Shown here piece by piece: positions 8,939-19,400 of a stretch of 64,000 nt of DNA. Source of the DNA: ZAX-1 sp046533095 (GTDB lineage Bacteria > Bacillota > Clostridia > Lachnospirales > Lachnospiraceae); the NCBI GenBank assembly GCA_046533095.1, contig JAJQRA010000034.1:186001-250000 (forward strand). The letters are read 5' to 3'. The translations under genes were made by a program, and so were the position numbers. Each line of letters begins with the position of its first letter. The first letter of the stretch is position 1. Below the pieces are notes generated by a model. The model ran no database searches, was not told where the DNA came from, and saw only the letters and a list, made by a program, of their open reading frames with translations.

Positions 8939-10201
8939 ATGATCTCTAATATGAATAAAGAATTTGCATTAACTGATCTGCAATACTCCTACTATTTAGC
9001 AAGACAAGATAAAAATGAAACTGTGAAGTGCTGTCGTTCTTATTTTGAATTTAAGCAAATGTCCAAAGCGATAAATATTTCTAAATTGTCAGATGCTTGG
9101 TCTAGCCTATTTGTACGGCATGAGATGATGCGAGTGCAAATAGCAAATGGTAAACAAGAGATATTAGATAAAAGCAGGTTTGATAAGATTAGTATTTTTG
9201 ATTTGTTAAATGAGAATATTGAAGATGCTTATAATGAATTAGAGGAAATCCGCTCAGTAATTTCAACTAGACTATTGAGGATTGAGAAAGGTCAGGTAAT
9301 GGGATTAAGCGTATGCCTAATGCCGGATGAAATAACATATATTCTCTTTGATGTAGATATGATTTGCTGCGATATTCAAAGCGTGATGTACATATTTCAT
9401 GATTTATCATCCTTATACTTAGATGAAGATCTACCGACAATACCAGATGAGTGGGGTTTTGAAAACTGGATGCATCTCATAACGAATAAGGCTGAAAAAA
9501 ATGCATCATATTGGGACAATCGGTGTAAAGATATGCCTGGCGGTCCAATGCTTCCTAGGGAAAATGAAAAACCATTATTCCAAATGTTTGAAAATAGAAA
9601 TTTCTATCTTAGTAAAGAGCAGTGGATAAAGTTAAAAAATGAAAGTGGAAATAAAAATATACCAATAAACGTATTAATACTTATGCTATATTCAAAAGTA
9701 ATCGCTAAATGGAGTAAAAATAAGTCTTTTCTTATTAATGTCCCTATTTTTAATCAACCATATAAGGATGTTCATGTAGTTGGAGATTTTTCGAATTTAT
9801 TACTTATAAGGGTAAATAGTCAGGTGAATAACGATAGCGAATTACTAGCTGAGTTAAGTAGGCAGTATGATGATGGAATCGCACATCAACCTTATAGCGG
9901 ACTGGAGATATTGAGAAAAATCAATTCAAATAGTAATAAGATAAAAAAGGCACCTGTCGTATTTTCATTTCATGTAGAACCAGAAATAGTCAATGAGAAA
10001 ATCTATAACACAATCGGAGCTCTAAATTATTTTATCAATCAGACTCCTAATGTATGGATAGATTTTCAAGTTTATCGTAATAGAGACAATTATGTTTTGA
10101 CTTGGATAACGCAAAAAGGCAATTTGCAGTCAGAATTCGTAGAAATAGCATTCAATGAATTTAGAGAAGAGCTTTTTGCATTAATTGATAAAGCAATTTA
10201 G
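8939..10201 (+). CDS. Free-standing heterocyclization (Cy) domain
   Basis: A 420-aa single-domain member of the NRPS condensation superfamily. In place of the HHxxxDG motif it has D140-x4-D145-x2-S148 (DMICCDIQS), the hallmark of Cy domains, which condense and then cyclodehydrate Cys, Ser or Thr into thiazoline or oxazoline rings. Other Cy features are the opening LTDLQYSYYLAR and the late HVVGDFSNLLLIRV. Cy domains are normally embedded in large proteins such as HMWP2 or PchE, so a separate gene is unusual. AAAGGA lies ten bases before the ATG. The gene is followed by a 239-bp gap with a duplicated hairpin, then a free carrier protein. It most likely joins the aryl starter to the residue loaded by the 10713 protein. 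Confidence 0.85.
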   Translation: MISNMNKEFALTDLQYSYYLARQDKNETVKCCRSYFEFKQMSKAINISKLSDAWSSLFVRHEMMRVQIANGKQEILDKSRFDKISIFDLLNENIEDAYNELEEIRSVISTRLLRIEKGQVMGLSVCLMPDEITYILFDVDMICCDIQSVMYIFHDLSSLYLDEDLPTIPDEWGFENWMHLITNKAEKNASYWDNRCKDMPGGPMLPRENEKPLFQMFENRNFYLSKEQWIKLKNESGNKNIPINVLILMLYSKVIAKWSKNKSFLINVPIFNQPYKDVHVVGDFSNLLLIRVNSQVNNDSELLAELSRQYDDGIAHQPYSGLEILRKINSNSNKIKKAPVVFSFHVEPEIVNEKIYNTIGALNYFINQTPNVWIDFQVYRNRDNYVLTWITQKGNLQSEFVEIAFNEFREELFALIDKAI

Positions 10202-10325
10202 TAATATGCCAAGATGATCGATTGATTTGAGTTCTTTTTCAAACATAGCCTGTTTTAGTTGGCCATAAACTTATTATACGAGCTATTCCTGCACATTTCA
10301 GACCAATAGATTATAGGAAGAATTA

Positions 10326-10431
10326 AGTAAAAATAAATGCAAGTACTGATAAAATGGTACTTGACTTAAAGAGGAAACGAAGTAAAAAATAAATGCAAGT
10401 ACTGATAAAGCGGTACTTGACTTAAAGAGGA
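10326..10431 (+). repeat. Tandem duplicated hairpin before the carrier gene
   Basis: A unit of about 55 bases is present twice, from 10326 and from 10381. Each copy has a perfect 7-bp stem, CAAGTAC and GTACTTG, with a 10-base loop (10340-10363 and 10396-10419). Each ends in TTAAAGAGGA, and in the second copy this serves as the ribosome binding site for the carrier gene at 10441. Each copy also holds an 11-codon frame (ATG at 10337 and 10393) that differs by one residue. The rest of the 10202-10440 gap shows nothing recognisable. A role in translation or RNA stability is inference. Confidence 0.85.
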
Positions 10432-10440
10432 GAATGACTT

Positions 10441-10674
10441 ATGGAAAAATTAGAAATAAATGAGAGCATACAAGATATATATAAAAAATTATTAAATGTT
10501 CAGGAGCTAGATACTGGGTTGTCTTTTCTTCAATTAGGTGGGCAATCAATTATGGCTGCCAAGTTACAGTTAGAGTGCGTGAAAGCTTTTAAAATAAGAC
10601 TGACATTTAAAGAGATTTATGATAATAGCTCCGCTGATGAAATGTCAAAGCTAATTTGTGATAGATTAAATTAA
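10441..10674 (+). CDS. Free-standing carrier protein (aryl/peptidyl carrier)
   Basis: A 77-aa phosphopantetheine-binding protein covering one four-helix carrier domain and nothing else. The modification site is LGGQSIMAAK, with the attachment serine about residue 37. It lies between the stand-alone Cy gene and the Cy-A-PCP gene, and shortly after the aryl-acid AMP ligase. The simplest reading is that it is the aryl carrier protein of the starter unit. The GGQS variant of the usual GGDS or GGHS gives no clear substrate clue. The start is well supported by AGAGGAGA eight bases upstream, the second copy of the duplicated element. Confidence 0.88.
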   Translation: MEKLEINESIQDIYKKLLNVQELDTGLSFLQLGGQSIMAAKLQLECVKAFKIRLTFKEIYDNSSADEMSKLICDRLN

Positions 10675-10712
10675 TTTATCTTAAGTATCAGCGCGCGAAA
10701 GAAGGGATTTTA

Positions 10713-13700
10713 ATGAATCAGGTAATTAAATGTACTAAAAATATTCCAATGACTGAACTGCAACGAGCATATTATTTAGGTTCGTCAGAGAACACGTCAT
10801 TAGGTGGAAGCTATTCTAGATCATATATGGAATTAGAGTGTGATAAATATTCTGCTTCTGAACTTCAGAAAGCGATAGAAAAGTTAGTTAGATCACATGA
10901 AATGTTACATTGTTCAATAAAAACTGATATGCATATAGAAATTCTGGAGAATTATAGTGTAAATATCGAAGTTACTGATTTTAGAACTGTAAATAAACCA
11001 AAAGAATCAATTATTAGTGAGATAAGAGATACTATATTTAGTAACATATCTTGTATTGAACATGAATTACCAGTGAAATTCTATTTATCTTTATTTGATA
11101 AAAATCTTATTTTAATACATATTTATGGGAATGGCATGGTTCTTGATGGATGGAGCCATGAAATATTAATTACTGAATTAGAGGATATATTAGATGGAAA
11201 CGATATTATACCAGAATTAGGTTTTTGTGATTATGTCAATGCTTATTCTGACTTAGAAGTTAGTGAAAAACCGTTTAGCATTCCCGATGATCTATATAAG
11301 GCAGAAATGGTACCGAATTTACCCTTGAAAGTAATGCCTTCTATTATTAAAAAAGCCACTGATAACCAGATTGATTACTATGTTCCTAATAAATTATGGG
11401 AAAAGATATCAAATTATGCTTCTAGTAAGAGAATATCTGTTTTCTCTATACTAATAACTATTTATGGAAAGGTATTAGAATTATATAGCAACAATAAGAA
11501 TTTCTTGATAAATATTCCACGTGCAAAGCGTCCATATTGGATTGATGGAGCTGAGCATACAATTGGGATGTGCTCAGACTTTAGTATATTTAACTATAAC
11601 TCGACCGATAGTAAATCATTTTCTGAATTAACTATGCTTAACCATAAAAAATTAATTGAAATGCAGGATAATTCAGATGCTAGTGGTATGGAAATTACAC
11701 ATAATTTACAAAAAATTAAAGGTGAAAGCACTAATATACCGATTACATTAACCAGCACACTAGGAATAGATACAAGAGAAACAAAATCATTAAAGAAAAA
11801 ATATGTTAAGGTCCATACATCGCAAGTCTGGCTGGAAACATTTATTACGCAGATAGATAATTCAGTGATAATATCAATGAATTTTGTTAAAGAACTGTTC
11901 CAACCGCAGGTGGCTGAAAATATTGCTCGTAGTTTTTATGATTCAGTAGTTGAATTAACTGAAAATCCAGCTGTGTGGGAAGGCAGAACACGTATTTCAA
12001 TTAATAATAGTGATATCAAAATTATTGATAAACTCAATGAAACAAAGATGACTGAAAAAATTCCTATGTTTGCAGATCGACTAATAGAGAACATGTATAC
12101 ATATTCCGAAAAGATTGCAATTGGTAGTGAAGATGAAAGCTTAACATATAGTGAATTAAACACCTATGCGTATTGTTTATCAGAAAAAATAAAGAAGTAT
12201 ATAACAAATAATAGCTTGAAAGTTGGCATTTATCTAAATAAGGGATGGGCTCAAATTGTATGTGCTGTAGCAGCTATGTGTAGTAATGCGGTATACATGC
12301 CACTTGATCCTGATATGACCTCTGCAGAGCTTGATTATTGTAATAAAAAGGTGGGTTTGTCTTGTATAATTACCGAACATACTCTACTAAATAAAGTACA
12401 AGAAGCCAATATAAAAGGAATAATAGACTTTGAGACGATTAATCCAGTGGCTGGCATGTTTACAAAACAACGACTAGTTCAAGATAAAGAAGACATTGCT
12501 ATTATGATAAACACATCAGGAACTACTGGCAAACCGAAAAGTATAATGTTAAGCCATGAGGGGATCAATAACTGTTTATATTGTTCAGAGCGTATTTTTG
12601 GAATTAAACATTCAGATAGTGCGATAGCAGTAACAAATTTCTGCCATGATATGGCTATATTTGATACTTTAGGTATGTTTTGGTGTGGTGGCACCGTAGT
12701 AGTACCATCACATGAGAAACAAAAGGATCCTCGCCACTGGCTGAACTTGATGAAAAAATATCAAGTCACTATCTGGAACTCAGTGCCTGCTTTGATGGAG
12801 ATGTTATTGGTATCTGGATATGAAGGAGTTAACGAAGTTCTAAAAAACCTTAAAGTAGTTATACATGGAGGAGACTGGCTATCCGCAGGATTAGCGAAGT
12901 CTATTTTGGAAAATAATAAAAGCTGTAATTTGTATAACGTTGGTGGACCAACAGAAACTACTATTTGGAATATTTATCACAAAGTAACTCTTCATGATAT
13001 AAAAAGCAACAGCATACCTTACGGAAGACCATTTCTGAATACAAAATACTTCATTTTAAATGCTCACATGGATTTATGCCCACTTGGGGTACAAGGAACG
13101 ATGTATGTTGCTGGTATCGGAGTATCCAAGGGATACGTTGGACTTGAGGAAGAAACAGTACAAAAGTTTGTGAATTACCACGGAGAGCGTGTATATAATA
13201 CGGGGGATCAAGGTAAATATCTATTTGATGGCACCATTGAAATCATGGGAAGAATTGATAATCAAGTAAAAATAAATGGTAAGAGAGTTGAACTTAATGG
13301 TATTGAGTCAGTAATAAATAAGATAGCTGGGGTAATTTCAAGTGCTGTAATAATCCATAAAAAGACTAAAAAACTAGTCTGCTTTTATTCTGCCCATTAT
13401 GAATTAGATAATGGGAAAATTCTAGACTATTTGAAGAAGAAACTATCAGATTATCTTATTCCGCAGTTGATAGTATACACAGATAGACTCCCAATTACAT
13501 CAAATGGCAAAGTTGACAGAAAATTTCTAAGCAATTATGAATTTCCAGACGAAAAGAAGCCAGTTAATACAACATCAAGTGCAGGAAGGATATTAGTGAA
13601 AATCATTAAAGATGTACTAGACATTGATAATATTGATTACGATGATAATTTTTTTGCACTAGGTGGAGATTCAATTAGTGCTATGAAAATAGTGGCTAAA

Positions 13701-14039
13701 GTTGAAAAAGAATTAAAAGTAGAGTTATCAGTTTATGATATTTTGAATCAACCAATCATAAGTGGATGGATAGATACGTTAGAAAATACAAGTACTATAG
13801 AAGAAGCCGCTGTGGGAAAGCAAGTTTGCATGGAGGATATTTTAGCAATAGTTAGAGATATACTAGACAATAATTGTGTATGTGAAAATGATAGCTTTAT
13901 TGAAATGGGGGGTAATGTATCGATTGCAAAGAAGATAAGTAAAGTAATCCAGGAAAAATGGAACTTACAAGTATCTCCTTATCATTTGGTTGGCAATCCC
14001 TATATTGAAGATTGGTTAAACTATATTGAAGTTTCTTAG
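10713..14039 (+). CDS. NRPS module: Cy-like, A, PCP and an inactive second PCP
   Basis: A 1108-aa synthetase. Residues 1-440 are a condensation-superfamily domain of Cy type, but its motif is N140-x4-D145-x2-S148, so the first catalytic Asp is Asn. Residues about 455-930 are an adenylation domain: NTSGTTGKPK at 600-609, then CHDMAIFDTLG, TIWNSVPALM, GGPTETTIW and YNTGDQG. The A4-A5 wording (DPRHWLNLM followed by WNSVPALM) is that of Cy-module A domains for Cys, Ser or Thr. My reading of the pocket (D-M-F-N-I-G-V-I-W) fits Cys or Thr best and is tentative. A PCP follows (LGGDSIS, Ser987). A second carrier-like domain reads MGGNVSIA: Val1069 sits where Ser should be, so it is probably not modified. 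It follows the free carrier gene by 38 bases and precedes a thioesterase by 15. Confidence 0.9.
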   Translation: MNQVIKCTKNIPMTELQRAYYLGSSENTSLGGSYSRSYMELECDKYSASELQKAIEKLVRSHEMLHCSIKTDMHIEILENYSVNIEVTDFRTVNKPKESIISEIRDTIFSNISCIEHELPVKFYLSLFDKNLILIHIYGNGMVLDGWSHEILITELEDILDGNDIIPELGFCDYVNAYSDLEVSEKPFSIPDDLYKAEMVPNLPLKVMPSIIKKATDNQIDYYVPNKLWEKISNYASSKRISVFSILITIYGKVLELYSNNKNFLINIPRAKRPYWIDGAEHTIGMCSDFSIFNYNSTDSKSFSELTMLNHKKLIEMQDNSDASGMEITHNLQKIKGESTNIPITLTSTLGIDTRETKSLKKKYVKVHTSQVWLETFITQIDNSVIISMNFVKELFQPQVAENIARSFYDSVVELTENPAVWEGRTRISINNSDIKIIDKLNETKMTEKIPMFADRLIENMYTYSEKIAIGSEDESLTYSELNTYAYCLSEKIKKYITNNSLKVGIYLNKGWAQIVCAVAAMCSNAVYMPLDPDMTSAELDYCNKKVGLSCIITEHTLLNKVQEANIKGIIDFETINPVAGMFTKQRLVQDKEDIAIMINTSGTTGKPKSIMLSHEGINNCLYCSERIFGIKHSDSAIAVTNFCHDMAIFDTLGMFWCGGTVVVPSHEKQKDPRHWLNLMKKYQVTIWNSVPALMEMLLVSGYEGVNEVLKNLKVVIHGGDWLSAGLAKSILENNKSCNLYNVGGPTETTIWNIYHKVTLHDIKSNSIPYGRPFLNTKYFILNAHMDLCPLGVQGTMYVAGIGVSKGYVGLEEETVQKFVNYHGERVYNTGDQGKYLFDGTIEIMGRIDNQVKINGKRVELNGIESVINKIAGVISSAVIIHKKTKKLVCFYSAHYELDNGKILDYLKKKLSDYLIPQLIVYTDRLPITSNGKVDRKFLSNYEFPDEKKPVNTTSSAGRILVKIIKDVLDIDNIDYDDNFFALGGDSISAMKIVAKVEKELKVELSVYDILNQPIISGWIDTLENTSTIEEAAVGKQVCMEDILAIVRDILDNNCVCENDSFIEMGGNVSIAKKISKVIQEKWNLQVSPYHLVGNPYIEDWLNYIEVS

Positions 14040-14054
14040 TGAAAGGATAGCACG

Positions 14055-14804
14055 ATGAAAAACAATTTTTTATTAAAAGTACGAAAGCCATTAATTAATC
14101 CGTGTCATAAGTTAATATGTTTGCATCATGCAGGCGGTGGGGCTAGCAGTTTCTACACATGGTTTAAGTTTTTTGATGGGATGATAGAGGTTGCAGCCGT
14201 ACAATTTCCAGGAAGAGAAGAACGTATTAATGATAAGCTGTGTGACAATAGAGAAGGACTGATAGAAGAGTTAGTTGTAGCTGTAAAAGAATATGTTGGA
14301 GACAATAAATTTTCTGTTTTTGGTCATAGCATGGGTGGCGTATTTGGGTATGAAATTGTAAAACGATTGGAGCAAAAACATAATTTGAAAGCATCCCAAT
14401 GTTTTATTTCATCTTCTAAGTTATGGAATATGGGGGATATTTTAAGTAAAAGCGTTGACGATTACAGCGATGAAGATTTTTTAGCAGCTGTATCAGCTTA
14501 TGGAGGTATTGATGAGGAATTCTTTCGTATAGAAGAATTTAGGATAGCGTTTTTATCAATACTTAGGGCAGACTTTAAATTATTGGAAGGCTATACTCCA
14601 TCTGAGCCGTTAACGATCAGTATACCCATTCTTTTTATGTACGGTACAGAAGATAGAACACTTAAGGATCATCAAATTGAAAAGTGGAAGCAAATAACTA
14701 CAAAAGAATGTATATATTATGCCTTTGGAGGAGGACATTTTTACTTAACAGATCATAAAAAAGAAGTGTGTGATTATATCCGGCAAAGAATACTATGTAA
14801 ATAA
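14055..14804 (+). CDS. Type II (editing) thioesterase
   Basis: A free-standing alpha/beta-hydrolase of 249 aa, GrsT/SrfD-like, that clears misprimed or stalled acyl groups from carrier proteins. Seen are CLHHAGGGASSFYTW near the N-terminus, FPGREERI, the nucleophile GHSMGG with Ser92, Asp in FMYGTEDRT, and the catalytic His228 in GGGHFYL. Length and motif spacing are normal. The ATG follows GAAAGGATAGCACG, a usable ribosome site 15 bases after the preceding stop. The cluster has a second such gene at its far end (35804). Confidence 0.93.
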   Translation: MKNNFLLKVRKPLINPCHKLICLHHAGGGASSFYTWFKFFDGMIEVAAVQFPGREERINDKLCDNREGLIEELVVAVKEYVGDNKFSVFGHSMGGVFGYEIVKRLEQKHNLKASQCFISSSKLWNMGDILSKSVDDYSDEDFLAAVSAYGGIDEEFFRIEEFRIAFLSILRADFKLLEGYTPSEPLTISIPILFMYGTEDRTLKDHQIEKWKQITTKECIYYAFGGGHFYLTDHKKEVCDYIRQRILCK

Positions 14805-14832
14805 TAATGTTAAGAACAAAGGAGTAAATTAT

Positions 14833-16455
14833 ATGCATATATCTATGACAAGATTTCATGAAGAAATGTTAGAGTTATACAAAGAAGTACTAGAGCGTAA
14901 AGATATATCATTTGAAGATAATTTTTTTCAATGTGGTGGGGATTCCGTGAAAGCTATATCGCTTATGGAAAAAATAAACGAAAAGTATAATTCTAAAATA
15001 TCATTAACTGATGTACTACAGTTTATCACTGGATTAGAATTAAATGTTTATGATATGGCTACAAAGTTATACGAGCAAATACATAATGAAAGTGTCGGAG
15101 ATAAAGAACTGCCATTGTGGAAAGTAAACGATGTACCATCAAAAATACCATTATCCTTTGTTCAAGAGGGGATGTGGATTGAAGAAATTATGAATGGTAC
15201 AAGCCAGGAGGAGAGTACTCAAAGATACAATGTAGTAGGGAGCTCAAGGATTATTGTTGATAATTTTGATTTGGATAGTTTCAATCAGTCCCTACGGGTT
15301 CTCATACAAGAAACGGTAGCTCTAAGAATATCTTTCGTGGTTGAGGATTTTACACCGCATATAACAATCAATGATATTGATGTTTCAAAATTTGAGGTCA
15401 AAATTGAAGATTTCACGGATAAGGAAATGGATGAGGCTATCTACTTAATGGAGGAGCCGGAGAAAAAATACCGGTATGAATTTAATAAATATCCATTATT
15501 TCATTTTCGCCTTGGTAGAGACAAACATGGAGATATTGTTTTTGTAATAGCCATACATCACTTAATAGCAGATGCGTTTTCGGTGTTGCAGCTATTATTA
15601 CAAAGAGTTGAAGAACTGTATTTTGGTGAAACCGGTAAATCAGTAATTACGAATAAGAGTGAAATTGACTATATTCATTATATATTATGGCAACGATCGA
15701 GTTATGATAAAGCATTTTTTGATTCAGATTTTGAATATTGGAAAGAGAAACTTAAAGGTACGATCCCAAGTTTAAGCTTATCGAGAAAGGAAAGTGTAGA
15801 TTGGCAGACCTGCAATAGCTGCTCACTGATAATAGATATCGAGGAGACGATTCCTAGAAAATTGAAGGAACTTTGTTCCCAGGAAAAAGCTACCACATAT
15901 AGCGGTTTTGTTGCAGTAATGTATGTCTTTTTATATTACATGTTTGATGAAGTGGATTTAGCAATAGGGGGGACAAACGGTGGGAGAACCCATGAAGAGT
16001 TTCAAAGTATAATTGGGAACTTTGCATCAATTCAGTTATTAAGAACAAAAATTGATCCAGAGAAATCCTTTAGGGATCTTATGAAACGAACAAAAGAGAC
16101 AGTTAATGGAAGTTACTTACATTCATCACTTCCTTGCGGGATGATGATGCGTGAGATAGGTTTAGCTCAGAATTATTTTTATTTGCCATACAGAATTATT
16201 CTAAATTATGTAGATGCAGAAATAAAAAGTAGAAAACTATTTGACAGAATGATATTTTCAACAAATGCCTTAGTAGATTTTGGGCTATCAATACTTCAGC
16301 CGAATGGAATGTTTGAAATGAGCTTTCTATACAAAGATAATTTATTCAGTCATCAAGAAGTAGAAGGATTTGCGGCAGACATGGTAAAAATAATTTCTGA
16401 GATAGTGGATACGCCTGATAAGCCAATAAAAGACTATGAAATCATGAAACTATAA
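14833..16455 (+). CDS. NRPS fragment: PCP followed by condensation domain
   Basis: A 540-aa protein with the order carrier then condensation, that is, a module cut between A and PCP. The carrier site is CGGDSVKAI with Ser38. The condensation domain spans about 100-530 and has the catalytic motif HHLIADAFS (His242-His243, Asp247). The usual Gly after the Asp is Ala, but the essential second His and the Asp are kept, so it may well be active. GTNGGRTHEEFQSIIGNF is the usual later C-domain segment. ATG 14833 is preferred because AAGGAG lies nine bases upstream; the frame is open further back into the thioesterase gene. No A domain is attached, so the carrier must be loaded in trans. Confidence 0.87.
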   Translation: MHISMTRFHEEMLELYKEVLERKDISFEDNFFQCGGDSVKAISLMEKINEKYNSKISLTDVLQFITGLELNVYDMATKLYEQIHNESVGDKELPLWKVNDVPSKIPLSFVQEGMWIEEIMNGTSQEESTQRYNVVGSSRIIVDNFDLDSFNQSLRVLIQETVALRISFVVEDFTPHITINDIDVSKFEVKIEDFTDKEMDEAIYLMEEPEKKYRYEFNKYPLFHFRLGRDKHGDIVFVIAIHHLIADAFSVLQLLLQRVEELYFGETGKSVITNKSEIDYIHYILWQRSSYDKAFFDSDFEYWKEKLKGTIPSLSLSRKESVDWQTCNSCSLIIDIEETIPRKLKELCSQEKATTYSGFVAVMYVFLYYMFDEVDLAIGGTNGGRTHEEFQSIIGNFASIQLLRTKIDPEKSFRDLMKRTKETVNGSYLHSSLPCGMMMREIGLAQNYFYLPYRIILNYVDAEIKSRKLFDRMIFSTNALVDFGLSILQPNGMFEMSFLYKDNLFSHQEVEGFAADMVKIISEIVDTPDKPIKDYEIMKL

Positions 16456-16475
16456 ATAACTTAATGGAGGTAGAT

Positions 16476-19400
16476 ATGATAATAACTAGTGGACATAGTA
16501 TTGTTGGAAAGAGTGAATTATCAAAGAGAGTTAATACATATTGTAACTATATTCAACAACATATTAGCGATGATGTTATTGGCGTAGATATTACAATTGA
16601 GCCAATAAACTTTATTGCAGCAACCCTAGCGATTTTTTATAGTAAAAAAACGGTAAAACCTGTACATAGCACAGAAAAACATGAGTGTTTTGTATTTGAT
16701 AATATAGTAGATGGACTCTGTGAGACAGAAACGCAGATATTTGATGAAAATAAGTCATTTGTTGCTGGGGATATGATTATAAATGTTGGTACAGTGAATC
16801 ACCATGTGAATGAGAAAATGCTTATGAATTGGATTGATTTTCACAATTCTATTATCAAAATTGATTGTAGTAATACCTATTATTACTGCAATCATAGATC
16901 ACTAATCAGCTTTACTTGGCTACTTCCTATACTTAACTCCGCTTCTGTTACTCTTATTAGTGATATATCAGATGTCCTTACGAATGATAATAACCTATTT
17001 ATTATGCCATTAGAAGTTCTACGTACTAATGCTGAGTTAATGAAAGGAACTGATAACTTATACCTTACGTATGGAGATGAATTATTTGATTTTAGTTCAA
17101 TTAGTAAAACGATGAAAAATACCCACAACAAATGGTTTAATTATTTCGGTTTTCCTTGGGAAACATGGCTTTCATCAACAAAAGAAGTGGCTATCGGCGG
17201 AAAGCTTGAATTACATCATATAGTAAAGCCAATTAAAAATATTCAGTTAGTCGTTAAGGATGATGATGGCAAATTGGTACCTAAAAATCGTGAAGGGAGA
17301 ATTTACAGTAAGTTTCTGAATGAATCTACATTGCCAACTATTTTTAGAGGGGTTGTATCGTCAGATGACTCACTTATTATAACTGGTTGTTGTGAGGGGA
17401 TTTACCTTAAGGATGGAAAATATATTAATGAAGATAACATAATCCACGCCTCAGAAACGTTTATTAAATTCGTAGATTATGCAGTTGATCATGATACAGT
17501 GTATTATTGCTCAAAGGAAATTCTTTCAGCGGAAGAGATTAATTCATATTTTATGACTAAGATTGACAAGGATTATTTCCCTCTTAATTTTATTGAAGTA
17601 CCGTATATTCCCCGGGATTTTTCAGAATTAGAGAACGACTTTTTAGAAGTACCAGGCACAAAGAAGATCAGGAGCTTCGAACAGAAGGTAGAAAAGATTG
17701 GTATTGATGTAGCTACAAGAGTTTCTTATGAAAATCTTGGTGACACATTTGACCTGATCGGTAACCAGCAAAGTCAAGTAGTAACAAATAAAGAAGCAAA
17801 AGATAATACCAATGACTTTGTTAGTGACAAACTGGCAGTTATTTATGGAGGCAATGTTCATAGTGGTAAATATAAAAATATCTGTGAACTTTTATTAGAT
17901 AGACAGCATAGCAATCAGAAAATTATTTATTTTAGTGGTGAAGAAAAGGTTATTCAAACATATAGTGACTTATATGTGAGAGCTTCAAAGCTTGCTACAG
18001 GGCTAAATAAGGCTGGTATTAAAAGTGGCGACAAAGTGATATTTCAGATAGATCAAAGAAAAGAGTATATCGAGTGTTTTTGGGCTTGTATGCTAATTGG
18101 AGTTGTACCCGCACCAGTAAACCTGATTGATAACTTTGGAACAAGAGATTCCAATACTGATAAATTGTACAATATATGGAATCTGCTGGATAATCCATAT
18201 GTATTAACACTAGATAAATTAATGAATCAATTTGAAGTATTAAAAAAAATAGATATGTTTTGTGATATGAATTTTATTAGTATAAATAATATGTACGATG
18301 AGATACCGTATACGTCTGCATATGAGTGGGAGGAAGATGAGACATGTTTACTGCTATTTACTTCTGGAAGCACTGGAATACCAAAAGGTGTTCAACTAAG
18401 CAATAAGAATATTTTTAGCAGAACATTAGGAGAAATACAACGATATGTAATGGACTCGAATAATGTTGATGTTAATTGGATGACTTTAACACATGCAGCC
18501 GGCCTTATATGGTCCCATATTAGGGATGTATATATGGATATTCTACAGTTGCAAGTGGATACTGATCTGATTCTAAACAATCCATTAAAGCTGATTGATT
18601 TAATATCTGAATATAATGGTACTATTACTTGGGCACCTAACTTCGCATACGCTTTGATTGGTGAGGCCGTAGATGAAGAAATAGAGTATGGTTGGAATTT
18701 AGAACGTGTAAAGTATGTATTTGCAGGAGGAGAAGCTAATATCAGTAAATCACTCCGAAGTTTTCTGCTAAAACTTAGTAAGTATGGACTTAGATCTGAA
18801 GTGCTTATTCCTGCTTTTGGTATGACGGAAACCTCTTCGTGTATAACTTATTATGATCAATTTTCTTTAGATAATAGTACGGATGAAGATAAGTTTGTTC
18901 CAGCTGGAGAACCGATGCCGGGAGTTGAAATAAGAATCGTGGATAATGATGAAAATATTGTTAGAGAAGGTGTTGTGGGTGCTGTACAAGGAGTTGGTCA
19001 AACTTTCACAAAAGGCTATTATAAAAATGACAAAGCAAATGCAGAATCATTCACTAAGGATGGCTATTTGATTACAGGTGATTTAGGATATATTGCAAAT
19101 GGTCAACTAGTTTTAACAGGCCGCATTAATGAAGTGATAATTGTAAATGGTCTGAATTATTATGTACAAGACATAGAAGCTATTGTTGATGAAAGCAGCG
19201 AGATTTCATTCTCTATTGCCTTAGCTATTCCGAATCAAGATGGTGGGGATCAGGTTTTGATTTTATTTACCCCTAAAGATGAAACAATGTTTGAAGAGAA
19301 TAGTATATCGAAATTACAGGATTTGGTAGGAGAAGTACGTAATTCAGTAAGAAAAAGATGTAAAGTCAACCCCAATTTTATTATTCCGTTAAGTGGAAGT

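Noticed and set aside
14770..14832. Upstream extension of the PCP-C protein
   Set aside because: It overlaps the thioesterase gene; the carrier domain starts after ATG 14833, which has its own ribosome site.
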